From assembly GCA_017445085.1 (NCBI GenBank), contig JAFSUT010000032.1:1-43135 (forward strand): DNA of 43,135 nucleotides, given 5' to 3'. Shown piece after piece: positions 32,290 to 41,469 of this stretch. The stretch is from Clostridia bacterium. Lineage in GTDB: Bacteria; Bacillota; Clostridia; Oscillospirales; CAG-272. Position 1 is the first letter of the stretch, and the number at the start of each line of letters is the position of its first letter. Under the pieces are notes generated by a model, which was given only the letters and a program-made list of their open reading frames with translations, had not been told where the DNA came from and made no database searches. The position numbers and the translations under genes are program-made.

Positions 32290-33126
32290 ATGAACATCTG
32301 TATCTGCGGACTCGGACTCATCGGCGGCTCGCTGGCAAAAGCCGTCAAAGCAAAGACGGCGCATACCGTCTACGGCGTAGACCGTGACGCCGCCGTGGCG
32401 GCGACGGCGCTGTCCGACGGTGCGATCGACAAGATCGCGAAAAGAAACGACCTTGCCGACTGTGAGCTTATTATCCTCGCCCTCTATCCGAGAGCCGCCG
32501 TCGAATTTGTCCGCGACCACCTAGCAGACTTTCGCCCGGACGCGATCCTGCTTGACACCTGCGGCATCAAGCGGGAGGTCATGGACGGCATCCGGCGCGC
32601 GACGGCGGGGACCTCTCTCCGCTTTATCGGCGGTCACCCCATGGCAGGCATCGAAAAGAGCGGATTTTCCGCCGCGTTTGCCACCCTGTTTGAAGGGGCG
32701 TCCATGATCCTCTGCACCGAAGCCTGCCGGGACGAGCGCGCTGTCAAAACGGTCGGCGACCTGTGCCGCGCCCTCGGCTTTGCGCGCATCACCATCTCCA
32801 CCGCCGAGCATCACGACAAGGTCATCGCCTTTACCTCGCAGCTTGCGCACGTCGTTTCCGCCGCCTACATCGCGGGGCAATACGCCACAAAGCACGCGGG
32901 ATTTTCCGCCGGCTCGTTTCGGGATATGACGCGCGTAGCGCGCCTGAACCCCGAGATGTGGACCGAACTCTTTTTTGAAAACCGCGAAAACCTCTCGGAC
33001 GTCATCGGCGAACTCATCGAAAATCTCGGCAAGTTCAAAACCGCGCTGGACAGCGGCGACGCCGCCGGGATGCACACGCTGCTGAAAGAAAGCAACGAGC
33101 GAAAGATCCGCTCCGAAAATCTGTGA
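32290..33126 (+). CDS. tyrA: Prephenate dehydrogenase
   Basis: 278 residues. NAD-dependent oxidative decarboxylation of prephenate to 4-hydroxyphenylpyruvate in tyrosine synthesis. Rossmann motif GLGLIGGSLAKAV at the start; LDTCGIKREV; GGHPMAGIEKSGF (substrate-binding HPMAG); then the helical dimerisation half with SFRDMTRVARLNPEMW. There is no C-terminal ACT domain, so feedback control is not evident in this protein. The start at 32290 puts the glycine-rich loop at residue 8 as usual; a GTG at 32275 is possible, but it overlaps the GGAG sequence. Confidence 0.93.
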   Translation: MNICICGLGLIGGSLAKAVKAKTAHTVYGVDRDAAVAATALSDGAIDKIAKRNDLADCELIILALYPRAAVEFVRDHLADFRPDAILLDTCGIKREVMDGIRRATAGTSLRFIGGHPMAGIEKSGFSAAFATLFEGASMILCTEACRDERAVKTVGDLCRALGFARITISTAEHHDKVIAFTSQLAHVVSAAYIAGQYATKHAGFSAGSFRDMTRVARLNPEMWTELFFENRENLSDVIGELIENLGKFKTALDSGDAAGMHTLLKESNERKIRSENL

Positions 33127-33158
33127 TCCGCTTTGCAAAAAAAGGATAGAATGATCTT

Positions 33159-34208
33159 ATGAAAAAAATTACCGTAAACACAAGCCGCGTCTACGAGGTT
33201 TTCATCGGCGGCCGACTCCTCTCGCACGCAGGAGAACTTCTTGCGGCGGCCGTGCCCGTGCAAAAAGCCCTCGTCGTCTCGGACGATATCGTATATCCGC
33301 TCTACGGAAAAAAGCTGGAGAGTTCGCTCTCCGCGGCCGGATTTTCCTGCCGCAACTTTGTTTTTCCAAACGGGGAGGCGCACAAACGGCTCTCTGTCAT
33401 TGAGGAGATCCTTGAGTATCTTGCAAAAGAGCATTTCTGCCGCAGCGACGTCGTCGTCGCGCTCGGCGGCGGCGTCTGCGGCGACATGGCGGGCTTTGCG
33501 GCGGCGATCTTTTGCCGCGGCATCCGCTATATCCAGGTGCCGACCACCCTGCTTGCGGCGGTGGACTCCTCGGTCGGCGGCAAAACCGCCGTGGATCTCT
33601 CCTGCGGGAAAAATCTGTGCGGCGCGTTCCATCAGCCCGCCCTCGTGCTGTGCGACACCGACACGCTGTCCACCCTCGCACCGCAAAATACGGCGGACGG
33701 ACTTGCCGAAATGCTCAAATACGGCGTCATCTGCGACGCCGACCTCTTTGAAAAGGTCAAAAACTACAAAAACGAAGATATGGAAGCCCTCATCGCCCGT
33801 TGTGTGGAGATCAAGCGCGACGTCGTCGCCGAGGATGAATTTGACCGTGGCACGCGGCAGCTTCTCAACCTCGGACACACGGTCGGTCACGCTATCGAAG
33901 CGGCGTCCGGCTTTAAGATCACGCACGGGCAGGGCGTCGCCGCCGGTATGGCGATCGTCGCACGGGGGGCGGAGGCGCTCGGGCTATGTACGCCGGGCAC
34001 GGCAAAACAGATCGAGGACGCGCTCGACGCGTGCGGTCTGCCGCAAAACTGCGACTTTGACGCGGATACGCTGGCGACCCTGACGCTCTCTGACAAGAAA
34101 GCCGACGGCGACTTTATCCATCTGATCATCCCGCGGCGCATCGGCAAGTGTGAGATCGTCCGCACAAAGCAGGACGACGTACGGCGGCTGATCGCCCGCG
34201 GTCTGTAA
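33159..34208 (+). CDS. aroB: 3-dehydroquinate synthase
   Basis: 349 residues. Converts DAHP to 3-dehydroquinate with NAD and a divalent metal. NAD region ALGGGVCGDMAGFAAAIFCRGI; VPTTLLAAVDSSVGGKTAVD; metal ligands in AEMLKYGVI (Glu), LNLGHTVGHAIE (His) and ITHGQGVAAGM (His). Usual length. The gap after tyrA is 32 bp with a weak AAAGGA site. Confidence 0.96.
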   Translation: MKKITVNTSRVYEVFIGGRLLSHAGELLAAAVPVQKALVVSDDIVYPLYGKKLESSLSAAGFSCRNFVFPNGEAHKRLSVIEEILEYLAKEHFCRSDVVVALGGGVCGDMAGFAAAIFCRGIRYIQVPTTLLAAVDSSVGGKTAVDLSCGKNLCGAFHQPALVLCDTDTLSTLAPQNTADGLAEMLKYGVICDADLFEKVKNYKNEDMEALIARCVEIKRDVVAEDEFDRGTRQLLNLGHTVGHAIEAASGFKITHGQGVAAGMAIVARGAEALGLCTPGTAKQIEDALDACGLPQNCDFDADTLATLTLSDKKADGDFIHLIIPRRIGKCEIVRTKQDDVRRLIARGL

Positions 34209-34230
34209 AACGGCGCTTTTGGGGGCAAAA

Positions 34231-35508
34231 ATGGACATCAACATCCAAAACACAAAACTCTGCGGCGAGATCCGCGCCATCAGCGCAAAATCCGACGTCC
34301 ACCGCTTTTTGATCGCGGCGGCGCTGGCACACGGGCGCTCCAAGATCTCGTTTACCACCCTCTCCGCGGACATTTCCGCCACCGTCGGCGTACTGCGCAC
34401 GCTTGGTGCAGAGATCACCGTATGCGGCGGCGACGGCGACTATACCGCCACCGTCCTCGGGGCGCGACCCGTCCCGCAAGACTGCGTTCTCGATGCCGGT
34501 GAATGCGGCACCACGGCGCGCCTGTGCCTGCCCGTGGCGGCGGCGCTGACCGACGGCTTTACCATGGCGGGAAAAGCCGGACTTGCCGCGCGCCCGTTTG
34601 CCGACCTCTGTACCGCCATGCAAAGCGGCGGCGCCGACTGTTCGAGTGACCGCCTGCCCATCCGCGTGCGCGGCAGGCTGACCGCCGGCGACTACACCAT
34701 CCGCGGCGACGTCAGCTCGCAATATATCAGCGGACTGCTCTTTGCCCTGCCGCTGCTCGGCGGCGACAGCCGCATTCACCTGTCCACACCGCTCGCCTCG
34801 GCAGGCTACGTCGATATGACGCTGGACACGCTCTCGCGCTTCGGCGTCACGGTCGAAAAGGCGGCGGACGGCTATTTCGTCCCCGGCGGGCAGACCTACC
34901 GCCCCGTTGCCGCCTACGCCGCCGAGGGCGACTGGTCAAACGCCGCCTTTTGGCTGTGCGCGGGTGCGCTCGGCGGCGATATCTGCGTGCGCGGACTGCA
35001 CCTTGCCTCCCGCCAGCGCGACCGCGTGATTTCAGAGCTCTTGCAAGCCGCCGGCGCAGACGTCTCCTTTGCAGGCGACGGCGTGCGCGTGCGCGGCGGC
35101 GCTTTGCACGCGATCAACGTCGACGGGCGCGACGTCCCCGACCTCTGCCCCGTCCTTGCCTGTGTCCTTGCCTGCGCCGACGGCGAAAGCAAAATCAGTG
35201 GCAGTGCGCGCCTGCGGCTCAAAGAAAGCGACCGTATCGCCAGCACGACGGCACTGCTGTGCGCCCTCGGCGGCGAAGTCACCCCCACCCCCGACGGCTT
35301 TATTTTGCACGGCAAAAGCATTCTCCCCGGCGGGGTGTGCGACGCGGCAAACGACCACCGCATCGCGATGTGCGCCGCCGTCCTTGCCTGCCGCACGGCA
35401 GGCGGCGTCCGTCTCCTCGGCGCACAGGCGGTGAACAAATCCTACCCGACCTTCTTTTACGACTTTCAAAAACTCGGAGGAACATACAGTGTCATCACAA
35501 ATGGGTAA
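34231..35508 (+). CDS. aroA: 5-enolpyruvylshikimate-3-phosphate synthase
   Basis: 425 residues. Joins phosphoenolpyruvate to shikimate 3-phosphate. Motifs: SAKSDVHRFLIAAALA (family SKSxxNRALL), DAGECGTTARLCLPVAAAL (phosphate loop), SSQYISGLLFALPLL, LKESDRI and DHRIAM. The glyphosate-site loop is present, but its Gly reads within ECGTTARL, which is unlike the common NAGTAMR form. The start is the ATG at 34231, 5 bases after GGGGG; a TTG at 34219 is less likely. Confidence 0.95.
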   Translation: MDINIQNTKLCGEIRAISAKSDVHRFLIAAALAHGRSKISFTTLSADISATVGVLRTLGAEITVCGGDGDYTATVLGARPVPQDCVLDAGECGTTARLCLPVAAALTDGFTMAGKAGLAARPFADLCTAMQSGGADCSSDRLPIRVRGRLTAGDYTIRGDVSSQYISGLLFALPLLGGDSRIHLSTPLASAGYVDMTLDTLSRFGVTVEKAADGYFVPGGQTYRPVAAYAAEGDWSNAAFWLCAGALGGDICVRGLHLASRQRDRVISELLQAAGADVSFAGDGVRVRGGALHAINVDGRDVPDLCPVLACVLACADGESKISGSARLRLKESDRIASTTALLCALGGEVTPTPDGFILHGKSILPGGVCDAANDHRIAMCAAVLACRTAGGVRLLGAQAVNKSYPTFFYDFQKLGGTYSVITNG

Positions 35509-36571
35509 ACAGATCACGATCACGGTCTTCGGCGAATCGCACGCCCCCGCCGTCGGTATGACGCTTTGCGGCGTCCCGGCGGGCGAGCGGATCGATTTTG
35601 AGGCGCTCGCCGCCTTTATGCGGCGGCGCGCCCCCGGCAAAGACGCCATTTCCACCGCGCGGTGCGAGGCGGATATCCCTGAGTTTTTATGCGGCGTCAC
35701 GGGCGGCGTCACCACCGGCGCCCCCATCACCGCGATCATCCGCAACAGCGACACACGCTCGTCCGACTACAAAGGATTTTCGCAAACGCCGCGCCCCTCC
35801 CACGCCGACTACACCGCCACGGTCAAGTACGGCGGAAAAAGCGATATGCGCGGCGGCGGACATTTCTCGGGCAGACTGACCGCCCCGCTCTGCATCGGCG
35901 GCGGCGTCGCGCTCCAGATCCTCGCGCGGCGCGGCGTAAAAATCGGGGCGCACGCCCTGCGCATTGCCGACGTCAGCGACACGCCGTTTGATTTGGCAAA
36001 AGTGGACGAAAGCACCCTCGACGCGCTCGCGGCGCGTGATTTTCCGACCCTCTCGCCGGCGGCGGGCGAAAAAATGATCGGAGAGATCCTCGCGGCAAAG
36101 CGCGAGGGCGACTCGGTCGGCGGCGTGATCGAATGCGCCGTCCTCGGTATGCCCGCGGGCTTTGGCGCGCCGATGTTTGACGGGATCGAAAACCGCCTTG
36201 CGGCGGCGCTGTTCGGCATTCCCGCCGTCAAGGGCGTGGAATTCGGCAGCGGGTTTGCCGCCGCCGGGATGCGCGGCAGCGCCCACAACGATCCCTTTAT
36301 CTTTGAGGGCGGCATCGTGCGCACCAAAACCAACAACAGCGGCGGCGTGCAAGGCGGAATTTCCAACGGGATGCCTATCGTCTTTCGCATCGCGGTAAAA
36401 CCGACGCCCTCCATCGCCAAAGAACAACAGACGGTCAACCTGCAAACAGGGGAGGCCGCAGCGCTGACGATCGGCGGACGGCACGACCCCTGCATCGCCG
36501 TGCGCGCCGTCCCCGTCACCGAGGCGGTCGCGGCGCTGACCATACTTGATATTTTAAGCGAGGTACAATAA
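35489..36571 (+). CDS. aroC: Chorismate synthase
   Basis: 360 residues. FMN-dependent elimination of phosphate from EPSP to give chorismate. Motifs: FGESHAPAVGMTLCGVPAG, RRRAPGKDAISTARCE, RPSHADYTATVKYG, RGGGHFSGRLTAPLC, GSAHNDPF, NNSGGVQGGISNGMPI and GRHDPCI. The start is GTG at 35489, chosen because GGAGG lies exactly 7 bases upstream. This makes it overlap the end of aroA by 20 bp in another frame. Confidence 0.96.
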   Translation: MSSQMGKQITITVFGESHAPAVGMTLCGVPAGERIDFEALAAFMRRRAPGKDAISTARCEADIPEFLCGVTGGVTTGAPITAIIRNSDTRSSDYKGFSQTPRPSHADYTATVKYGGKSDMRGGGHFSGRLTAPLCIGGGVALQILARRGVKIGAHALRIADVSDTPFDLAKVDESTLDALAARDFPTLSPAAGEKMIGEILAAKREGDSVGGVIECAVLGMPAGFGAPMFDGIENRLAAALFGIPAVKGVEFGSGFAAAGMRGSAHNDPFIFEGGIVRTKTNNSGGVQGGISNGMPIVFRIAVKPTPSIAKEQQTVNLQTGEAAALTIGGRHDPCIAVRAVPVTEAVAALTILDILSEVQ

Positions 36572-37714
36572 ATGGATATGAAAAAGATCCGCACCGAGAT
36601 CGACGCGCTGGACGACGTCATCAAAGACGCGTTCCTGCGCCGGATGGAACTCTGCGCCGGTATGGCGGCATATAAAAAAGAAAACGGCCTGCCCGTCTTT
36701 TACCCCGCGCGGTAGCGCGAGATCGTTGCGCGGCTGACCAAAGAGATGCCGGCGGATATGGCAACCTATACCAAGGTGCTCTACAACACCCTGTTTGAAG
36801 TTTCCCGCGCGTATCAGACGACAAAGATCTCGGACGGCGGCAGACTGTCCGCCCGCATCAAAACGGCGATCGAAAATACGCCAAAGACCCTGCCCACGAC
36901 CTGCACGGTCGCCTGCCAGGGGACCGAGGGTGCAAACTCCCAGCGCGCCGCCGAAAAACTGTTTTCGATCCCCACCATCCTCTATATGGGCAGCTTTGAG
37001 GGCGTGTTCAACGCGGTGGCGAGCGGCTTTTGCCGCTACGGCATCCTGCCGATCGGCAACAATCTGCACGGCTCGGTCACCGAGGTCTACGACCTGATGA
37101 AAAAACACAAATTTTATATCGTCAAGAGCATCAAACTGCGCATTGACCACACGCTCGTCGCAAAGCCGGGCGTTCCCCTCTCGGACATCAAGGAGATCTT
37201 TTCGCATCCGCAAGCCATCGGTCAATGCCAAAAGTTCTTGTCCTCGCTTGCAGGGGACGTCAAGGTCACCGAGTGCGCCAACACCGCCCTTGCCGCCAAA
37301 ATGGTGGCACAGAGCGACAGGAGCGACGTCGCCGCGATCTGTGACGCCGGGTGCGCCGAACTTTACGGGCTTTGCGCGCTCGAAAAAAACATCGCCGACA
37401 GCGACAACAACTATACGCGCTTTATCTGCATCTCCAAAGACCTTGAGATCTACCCCGGCTCGGACAAAACCAGCATTATGTTCACCCTGCCGCATACCCC
37501 GGGCTCGCTCTTTTCGGTGATCGCAAAGTTTGCCGTCCTCGGCGTCAACTTTTCCAAAATCGAAAGCCGTCCGATCCCCGGCCGCGACTTTGAATATATG
37601 TTCTACCTCGACTTTGACGCCTCGATCTACTCCGGCGGTCTGCTCGAAGCGCTGAATTCCTTTGACGCCGAATACGAGGGCGGCAGTTTTCTCGGCTGCT
37701 ACACCGAAATCTGA
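36572..37714 (+). pseudogene. pheA: Chorismate mutase-prephenate dehydratase with in-frame TAG
   Basis: A 381-codon frame in operon position, starting at the base after the aroC stop, with GAGGT 7 bases upstream. The AroQ-type chorismate mutase domain (KKIRTEIDALDDVI, MAAYKKENGLPVFYPAR) is broken by TAG at 36713-36715 (codon 48), where relatives usually have Glu (PAREREI). The frame stays open afterwards through the dehydratase domain (TCTVACQGTEGANSQ, TRF in NYTRFICISK) and the ACT domain with ESRP. Several normally conserved dehydratase residues also differ: LPIGNN for LPIENS, EGANSQ for EGAYSQ. Restart at ATG 36746 could still give a dehydratase-ACT protein. Alternatives are a sequencing error or TAG readthrough. 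Confidence 0.75.
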
Positions 37715-37738
37715 TTTTGAAAGTGAGGCGCGCTGCAA

Positions 37739-38995
37739 ATGCGTGAGCGCAAAAACGATTTTTATCTCATCGGCGAAAAACTCGGGCATTCGCATTCCCC
37801 CGCCATCCACGCGCTGCTCGGCAACAAAAACTACGCCCTGCGCGAAGTGCCGCGCGATGAACTTGCCGCCTTTTTTGCGGCGCGGCGCTTTTCCGGCGTC
37901 AACGTTACCATCCCGTACAAAGAGGCGGTCATGCCGCTGTGCGACGTCCTCGACGGCGCCGCCGTGGACATCGGCGCGGTCAACACCGTCGTAAATATGG
38001 ACGGCACGCTCTTCGGCTGCAATACCGACTTTGACGGATTTATCTTTATGTGTCACCTCTCGGGCATCGATTTTGCAGGCAAGAAAGTCCTGATCCTCGG
38101 CAGCGGCGGCACCTCCAAAACGGCGGCCGCCGCCGCAAAAAAAATGGGCGCCGCCGCCGTTACAAAGGTTTCGCGCAGCGGCAGCGTCAACTATGAAAAC
38201 GTCTATACCGCCGCGCACGACGCACAGATCGTGGTCAACACAACGCCGGTCGGTATGTATCCAAACGGCGACGGCTGTCCGCTGGACATCGCGCGTTTTC
38301 CGGATCTCTGCGGCGTGGTGGACGTGATCTACAATCCCCTCCGCACGCGACTCATCGCCGAGGCAGAGCGCCTGCATATCCCCGCCGCGGGCGGACTTGC
38401 GATGCTGGTGGCGCAGGCGGCGTTTGCCGACCGCTATTTCCGCGCACGGACGCACAGCGGCGAAAACATCGTCCGCATCATCGCCGCGATGCGCGCGCGG
38501 CTGACCAACATCGTGCTTGTGGGGATGCCGGGGTGCGGAAAAAGCACGATCGGCAAGATCCTCGCGGCAACGACCGGGCGCAAGCTTTTTGACATCGACC
38601 GCATCATCACCGAGCGGGCGGGGATCTCCATCCCCGAGATCTTTGAAACGCAGGGCGAGAGCGCCTTTCGCGATATGGAAACCGAAGTAACGCGCGAGGT
38701 TGCCGCAAACTGCGGCGCGATCATCGCCTGCGGCGGCGGCACCGTACTGCGTGAGGTCAACCGCGCCGCCCTGCGACAAAACGGCTGTATCTTCTACATC
38801 AAGCGCAAGACCGAAAACCTGGCGCGCGGGGGCAGACCCCTCTCCGCGGGCGACGGCGCCCTGGAAGCGCTGTATGCGCAGCGCCACACCGTCTACGAAG
38901 ATTTTGCAGACATGATCGTACCCGAAAGTCCAAGCGTCGGCGCCGCCGCCATGGCGACGCTCGAAGCCTTTCGGAGAAAGGATTTTTCAAAATGA
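37739..38995 (+). CDS. aroE-aroK: Shikimate dehydrogenase-shikimate kinase fusion
   Basis: 418 residues with two pathway enzymes in one chain. Residues 1-255 are AroE: LIGEKLGHSHSPAIHALL (shikimate binding SxS), VNVTIPYKEAVMP (catalytic Lys), GAVNTVV, NTDFDGF, NADP loop ILGSGGTSKT and NTTPVGMYP. Residues about 257-418 are AroK: Walker A GMPGCGKST, DIDRIITERAG, ESAFRDMET, CGGGTVLR and LARGGRPLSAG (lid). The two steps are consecutive (dehydroshikimate to shikimate to shikimate 3-phosphate). It overlaps aroQ by four bases (ATGA). Confidence 0.95.
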   Translation: MRERKNDFYLIGEKLGHSHSPAIHALLGNKNYALREVPRDELAAFFAARRFSGVNVTIPYKEAVMPLCDVLDGAAVDIGAVNTVVNMDGTLFGCNTDFDGFIFMCHLSGIDFAGKKVLILGSGGTSKTAAAAAKKMGAAAVTKVSRSGSVNYENVYTAAHDAQIVVNTTPVGMYPNGDGCPLDIARFPDLCGVVDVIYNPLRTRLIAEAERLHIPAAGGLAMLVAQAAFADRYFRARTHSGENIVRIIAAMRARLTNIVLVGMPGCGKSTIGKILAATTGRKLFDIDRIITERAGISIPEIFETQGESAFRDMETEVTREVAANCGAIIACGGGTVLREVNRAALRQNGCIFYIKRKTENLARGGRPLSAGDGALEALYAQRHTVYEDFADMIVPESPSVGAAAMATLEAFRRKDFSK

Positions 38996-39426
38996 AACTA
39001 CTCGTCATCAACGGCCCCAATCTCAATATGCTCGGTGTACGCGAACCGGAGATCTACGGCAAAAGCACCTACGCCGACCTTGTCGGGATGATCGAGGCGC
39101 ACGCGGCAGAAAAAGGCGTGGACGTGCACTGTTTTCAATCCAATCACGAGGGCGCGATCGTGGACGAGATCCAGGCGGCGCTCGGCGTATACGACGGCAT
39201 CGTCATCAATCCCGCCGCCTACACGCACACCAGCGTTGCCATCCTCGATGCCCTCAAAGCCGTCGCCATCCCGACGGTGGAAGTGCATATTTCGGACGTG
39301 AATGCGCGAGAGGAATTCCGCCGCCGTTCCTTTGTATCCGCCGTCGCGCTGAAAACCATCGCCGGTCACGGCTTTGACGGCTATATCGAGGCGATGGACC
39401 TCTTGCTCTGCCCGCTGCAAAAATAA
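38992..39426 (+). CDS. aroQ: Type II 3-dehydroquinate dehydratase
   Basis: 144 residues. Dehydrates 3-dehydroquinate to 3-dehydroshikimate. Motifs: NGPNLNMLGVREPEIYG (with catalytic Arg/Tyr), FQSNHEGAIVDEI, NPAAYTHTSVAILDAL (His), EVHISDVNAREEFRRRSF. Last gene of the operon. Its last nine codons lie just inside a foreign cassette: the 97 bp at 39316-39412 recur exactly at 41496-41592, and the C-terminus here (LLLCPLQK) differs from the one encoded past the second copy (LLLCQKAKARE). The enzyme itself looks complete. Confidence 0.95.
   Translation: MKLLVINGPNLNMLGVREPEIYGKSTYADLVGMIEAHAAEKGVDVHCFQSNHEGAIVDEIQAALGVYDGIVINPAAYTHTSVAILDALKAVAIPTVEVHISDVNAREEFRRRSFVSAVALKTIAGHGFDGYIEAMDLLLCPLQK
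39316..39412 (+). repeat. 97-bp direct repeat, left copy (inside aroQ)
   Basis: Identical to 41496-41592. It encodes FRRRSFV through LLLC of AroQ. Sequence similarity stops abruptly on the right and fades over about 25 bp on the left. Confidence 0.97.
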
Positions 39427-39527
39427 GTTGTGCGGCAGTTTCGCGTGTTTCCGCGGCTTTATTCAAAGGCGGCGGTCATCAACAGGACATGCCGGCAATT
39501 TTGCTAAAACTAAGAAAAAACTCTTGT

Positions 39528-39555
39528 AAAAACACGGCTTGGAAACCGTGTTTTT
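39528..39555 (+). terminator. Terminator at the left end of the cassette
   Basis: AAAAACACGG with CCGTGTTTTT around an 8-base loop, then ATTTT. It now ends the aromatic operon and lies just before the cassette promoter. Confidence 0.85.
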
Positions 39556-39566
39556 ATTTTGCAGAC

Positions 39567-39595
39567 TTGAAAACAAGCGCAAATAATGCTATAAT
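39567..39595 (+). promoter_or_regulatory. Promoter of the restriction-modification genes
   Basis: TTGAAA (39567-39572), a 17-bp spacer and a perfect TATAAT (39590-39595), 38 bp before the endonuclease start. Confidence 0.85.
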
Positions 39596-39632
39596 GTAAC
39601 AAAGTTAAGTTGATTTGTAGGAGTCGACAAAT

Positions 39633-40469
39633 ATGAATATTATCAATGCTATATACAATCTTGTAAACAGACCTGTTATTGATGTTGTATCATACTATAC
39701 CGGAAAGAACAGAGCGAACAACTCCGGTGACGCCCTTGAGGAATACATAAAAGATTTATTTGCCGGTACTTTTGATATGAATGAAACTGAAAGACTGGAA
39801 ACGCTCAACAATGTTTTTTCTTACCTGGGAAACAACAGCAATCCTCCGGATGCTATGCTGCGCGGCGGTGATGCTATCGAAACAAAGAAGATTGAAAGTA
39901 ACGGTTCTGCTCTCGCTTTGAATTCAAGTTACCCCAAACATGATTTGAAAAGCGATAGCCCTATGATTTCAAATGCTTGCCGCACTGCTGAACATTGGAT
40001 TAAAAAAGATATGATTTATGCCGTTGGAATTGTTAATAATGATAAATTAAAGCATTTGGCTATGGTGTATGGTCTTGATTATTGTGCAAGTGAGGAATGT
40101 TACAGCCGTATTAAAACCACAATCAAAAACGGTGTAGAATCAATACCGGGTGTAGAATTTGCCGAAAGCAGAGAATTAGGCCATATCAACAAAGTAGACC
40201 CCCTCGGAATAACATATATGCGCGTTCGCGGTATGTGGGGGATTGAGAACCCGTGGAAAGTGTTTGAGTACATCTATCAAAGAGATTTCACAAATTCCTT
40301 CAACTTTATGTGTATCATCAATGAAAGTAAGTGGAACTCCTTTGACAATACGGAATTGATCACCTCGCTTCATATTCATGGTTTTGACATTCGCGATGTA
40401 AGGATCAAAAATCCGGATAATCCTGCCCAGCTTGTCAATGCAAAACTAATCACTTACTTTCTGAATTGA
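39633..40469 (+). CDS. NgoPII-type restriction endonuclease (predicted GGCC)
   Basis: 278 residues. The N-terminus ([14 protein letters not shown], then [17 protein letters not shown]) and overall length match the NgoPII endonuclease family as I remember it; that family cuts GGCC. A plausible metal/catalytic pattern is [19 protein letters not shown] (D-x(n)-E-x-K). AGGAG lies 9 bases before the ATG. The A/T-rich codon use contrasts with the surroundings. The methyltransferase gene follows at once, in the order R then M, with no controller gene, so protection on entry needs either the internal promoter or fast coupled translation. Confidence 0.85.
   Translation: MNIINAIYNLVNRPVIDVVSYYTGKNRANNSGDALEEYIKDLFAGTFDMNETERLETLNNVFSYLGNNSNPPDAMLRGGDAIETKKIESNGSALALNSSYPKHDLKSDSPMISNACRTAEHWIKKDMIYAVGIVNNDKLKHLAMVYGLDYCASEECYSRIKTTIKNGVESIPGVEFAESRELGHINKVDPLGITYMRVRGMWGIENPWKVFEYIYQRDFTNSFNFMCIINESKWNSFDNTELITSLHIHGFDIRDVRIKNPDNPAQLVNAKLITYFLN
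40384..40412 (+). promoter_or_regulatory. Possible internal promoter for the methyltransferase
   Basis: A perfect -35 TTGACA (40384-40389), a 17-bp spacer and a weak AAAAAT (40407-40412) near the end of the endonuclease gene, about 70 bp before the methyltransferase ATG. Confidence 0.35.
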
Positions 40470-40479
40470 GGTGCAAGAT

Positions 40480-41469
40480 ATGAAGGTCATCAGCCTTTTT
40501 TCCGGTTGCGGCGGGTTAGACCTTGGTTTTGAACGAGCAGGATTTGATATTCCTGTTGCAAACGAGTTCGACCCTACCATTTGGGAAACATTCAAAATCA
40601 ATCATCCTGAAACAAAACTGATTGAGGGTGACATTCGTAATATTAAAGCAGATGATTTTCCGGCAGATGTTGACGGTATAATCGGCGGTCCTCCGTGCCA
40701 GTCGTGGAGCGAAGCCGGAAGTTTAAGAGGTATCAACGACGAACGAGGCAAGTTGTTTTATGACTATATACGCATATTGAGAAAAATTCAACCAAAGTTT
40801 TTTCTTGCAGAAAATGTTCCCGGTATGCTTGCCGCGCGTCATAGCGAAGCCGTAAAAAACATTATCCAAATGTTTGAGGAAAGTGGTTATACTCTTTCCG
40901 TCACAATGGTAAATGCAAAAGACTACGGGGTTGCCGAAGAAAGAAAGCGCGTTTTTTACATAGGTTTTCGTAAGGATTTGAAGAAAAGTTTTGCTTTTCC
41001 CAAAGGCAGTACCGAAGACGATCATAAAAAAATCACTCTTCGTGATGTGATCTGGGATTTGCAGGATACGGCAGTACCGGCAATCCCGCACAACCGCCAC
41101 AATCCGCAAGCCATAAACAACAACGAGTATTTCACAGGCGCTTATTCGACAATTTTTATGAGCAGAAATCGTGTTAAAAGTTGGGACGAACAAGCCTTTA
41201 CAGTTCAAGCATCGGGCAGACAGTGCCAGTTGCATCCGCAAGCGCCGAAAATGCAATTTATCGAACAAAACAAAAGACGGTTTGTTCCGGGGAAAGAGCA
41301 TTTATATCGCCGGATGACCGTTAGAGAAATCGCGAGAATACAGGGGTTTCCTGATGACTTTCACTTTATCTACGATAATGTGGATGATGCTTATAAGATG
41401 ATCGGTAATGCAGTACCTGTCAATCTTGCTTATGAAATCGCCACTGCAATTGCAAATCAACTAGAATAA
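40480..41469 (+). CDS. DNA (cytosine-5)-methyltransferase partner of the NgoPII-type enzyme
   Basis: 329 residues. All main motifs are present: [19 protein letters not shown] (SAM), [14 protein letters not shown] (catalytic Cys), [14 protein letters not shown] near [46 protein letters not shown]. The target domain lies at about 190-270. It should modify the same site as the endonuclease, protecting host DNA. The start is the ATG at 40480 with GAGGTG 6 bases upstream, overlapping the endonuclease stop; a GTG at 40471 falls inside that site. Confidence 0.95.
   Translation: MKVISLFSGCGGLDLGFERAGFDIPVANEFDPTIWETFKINHPETKLIEGDIRNIKADDFPADVDGIIGGPPCQSWSEAGSLRGINDERGKLFYDYIRILRKIQPKFFLAENVPGMLAARHSEAVKNIIQMFEESGYTLSVTMVNAKDYGVAEERKRVFYIGFRKDLKKSFAFPKGSTEDDHKKITLRDVIWDLQDTAVPAIPHNRHNPQAINNNEYFTGAYSTIFMSRNRVKSWDEQAFTVQASGRQCQLHPQAPKMQFIEQNKRRFVPGKEHLYRRMTVREIARIQGFPDDFHFIYDNVDDAYKMIGNAVPVNLAYEIATAIANQLE

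Noticed and set aside
36554-38887. 777-codon minus-strand open frame over pheA and aroE-aroK
   Set aside because: Shadow frame; its continuity across pheA says nothing about the TAG, and the plus-strand proteins match known enzymes.
39413-39527. Search for a transposase or integrase remnant at the cassette edge
   Set aside because: No coding potential or terminal inverted repeats; the boundary is defined only by the aroQ direct repeats.
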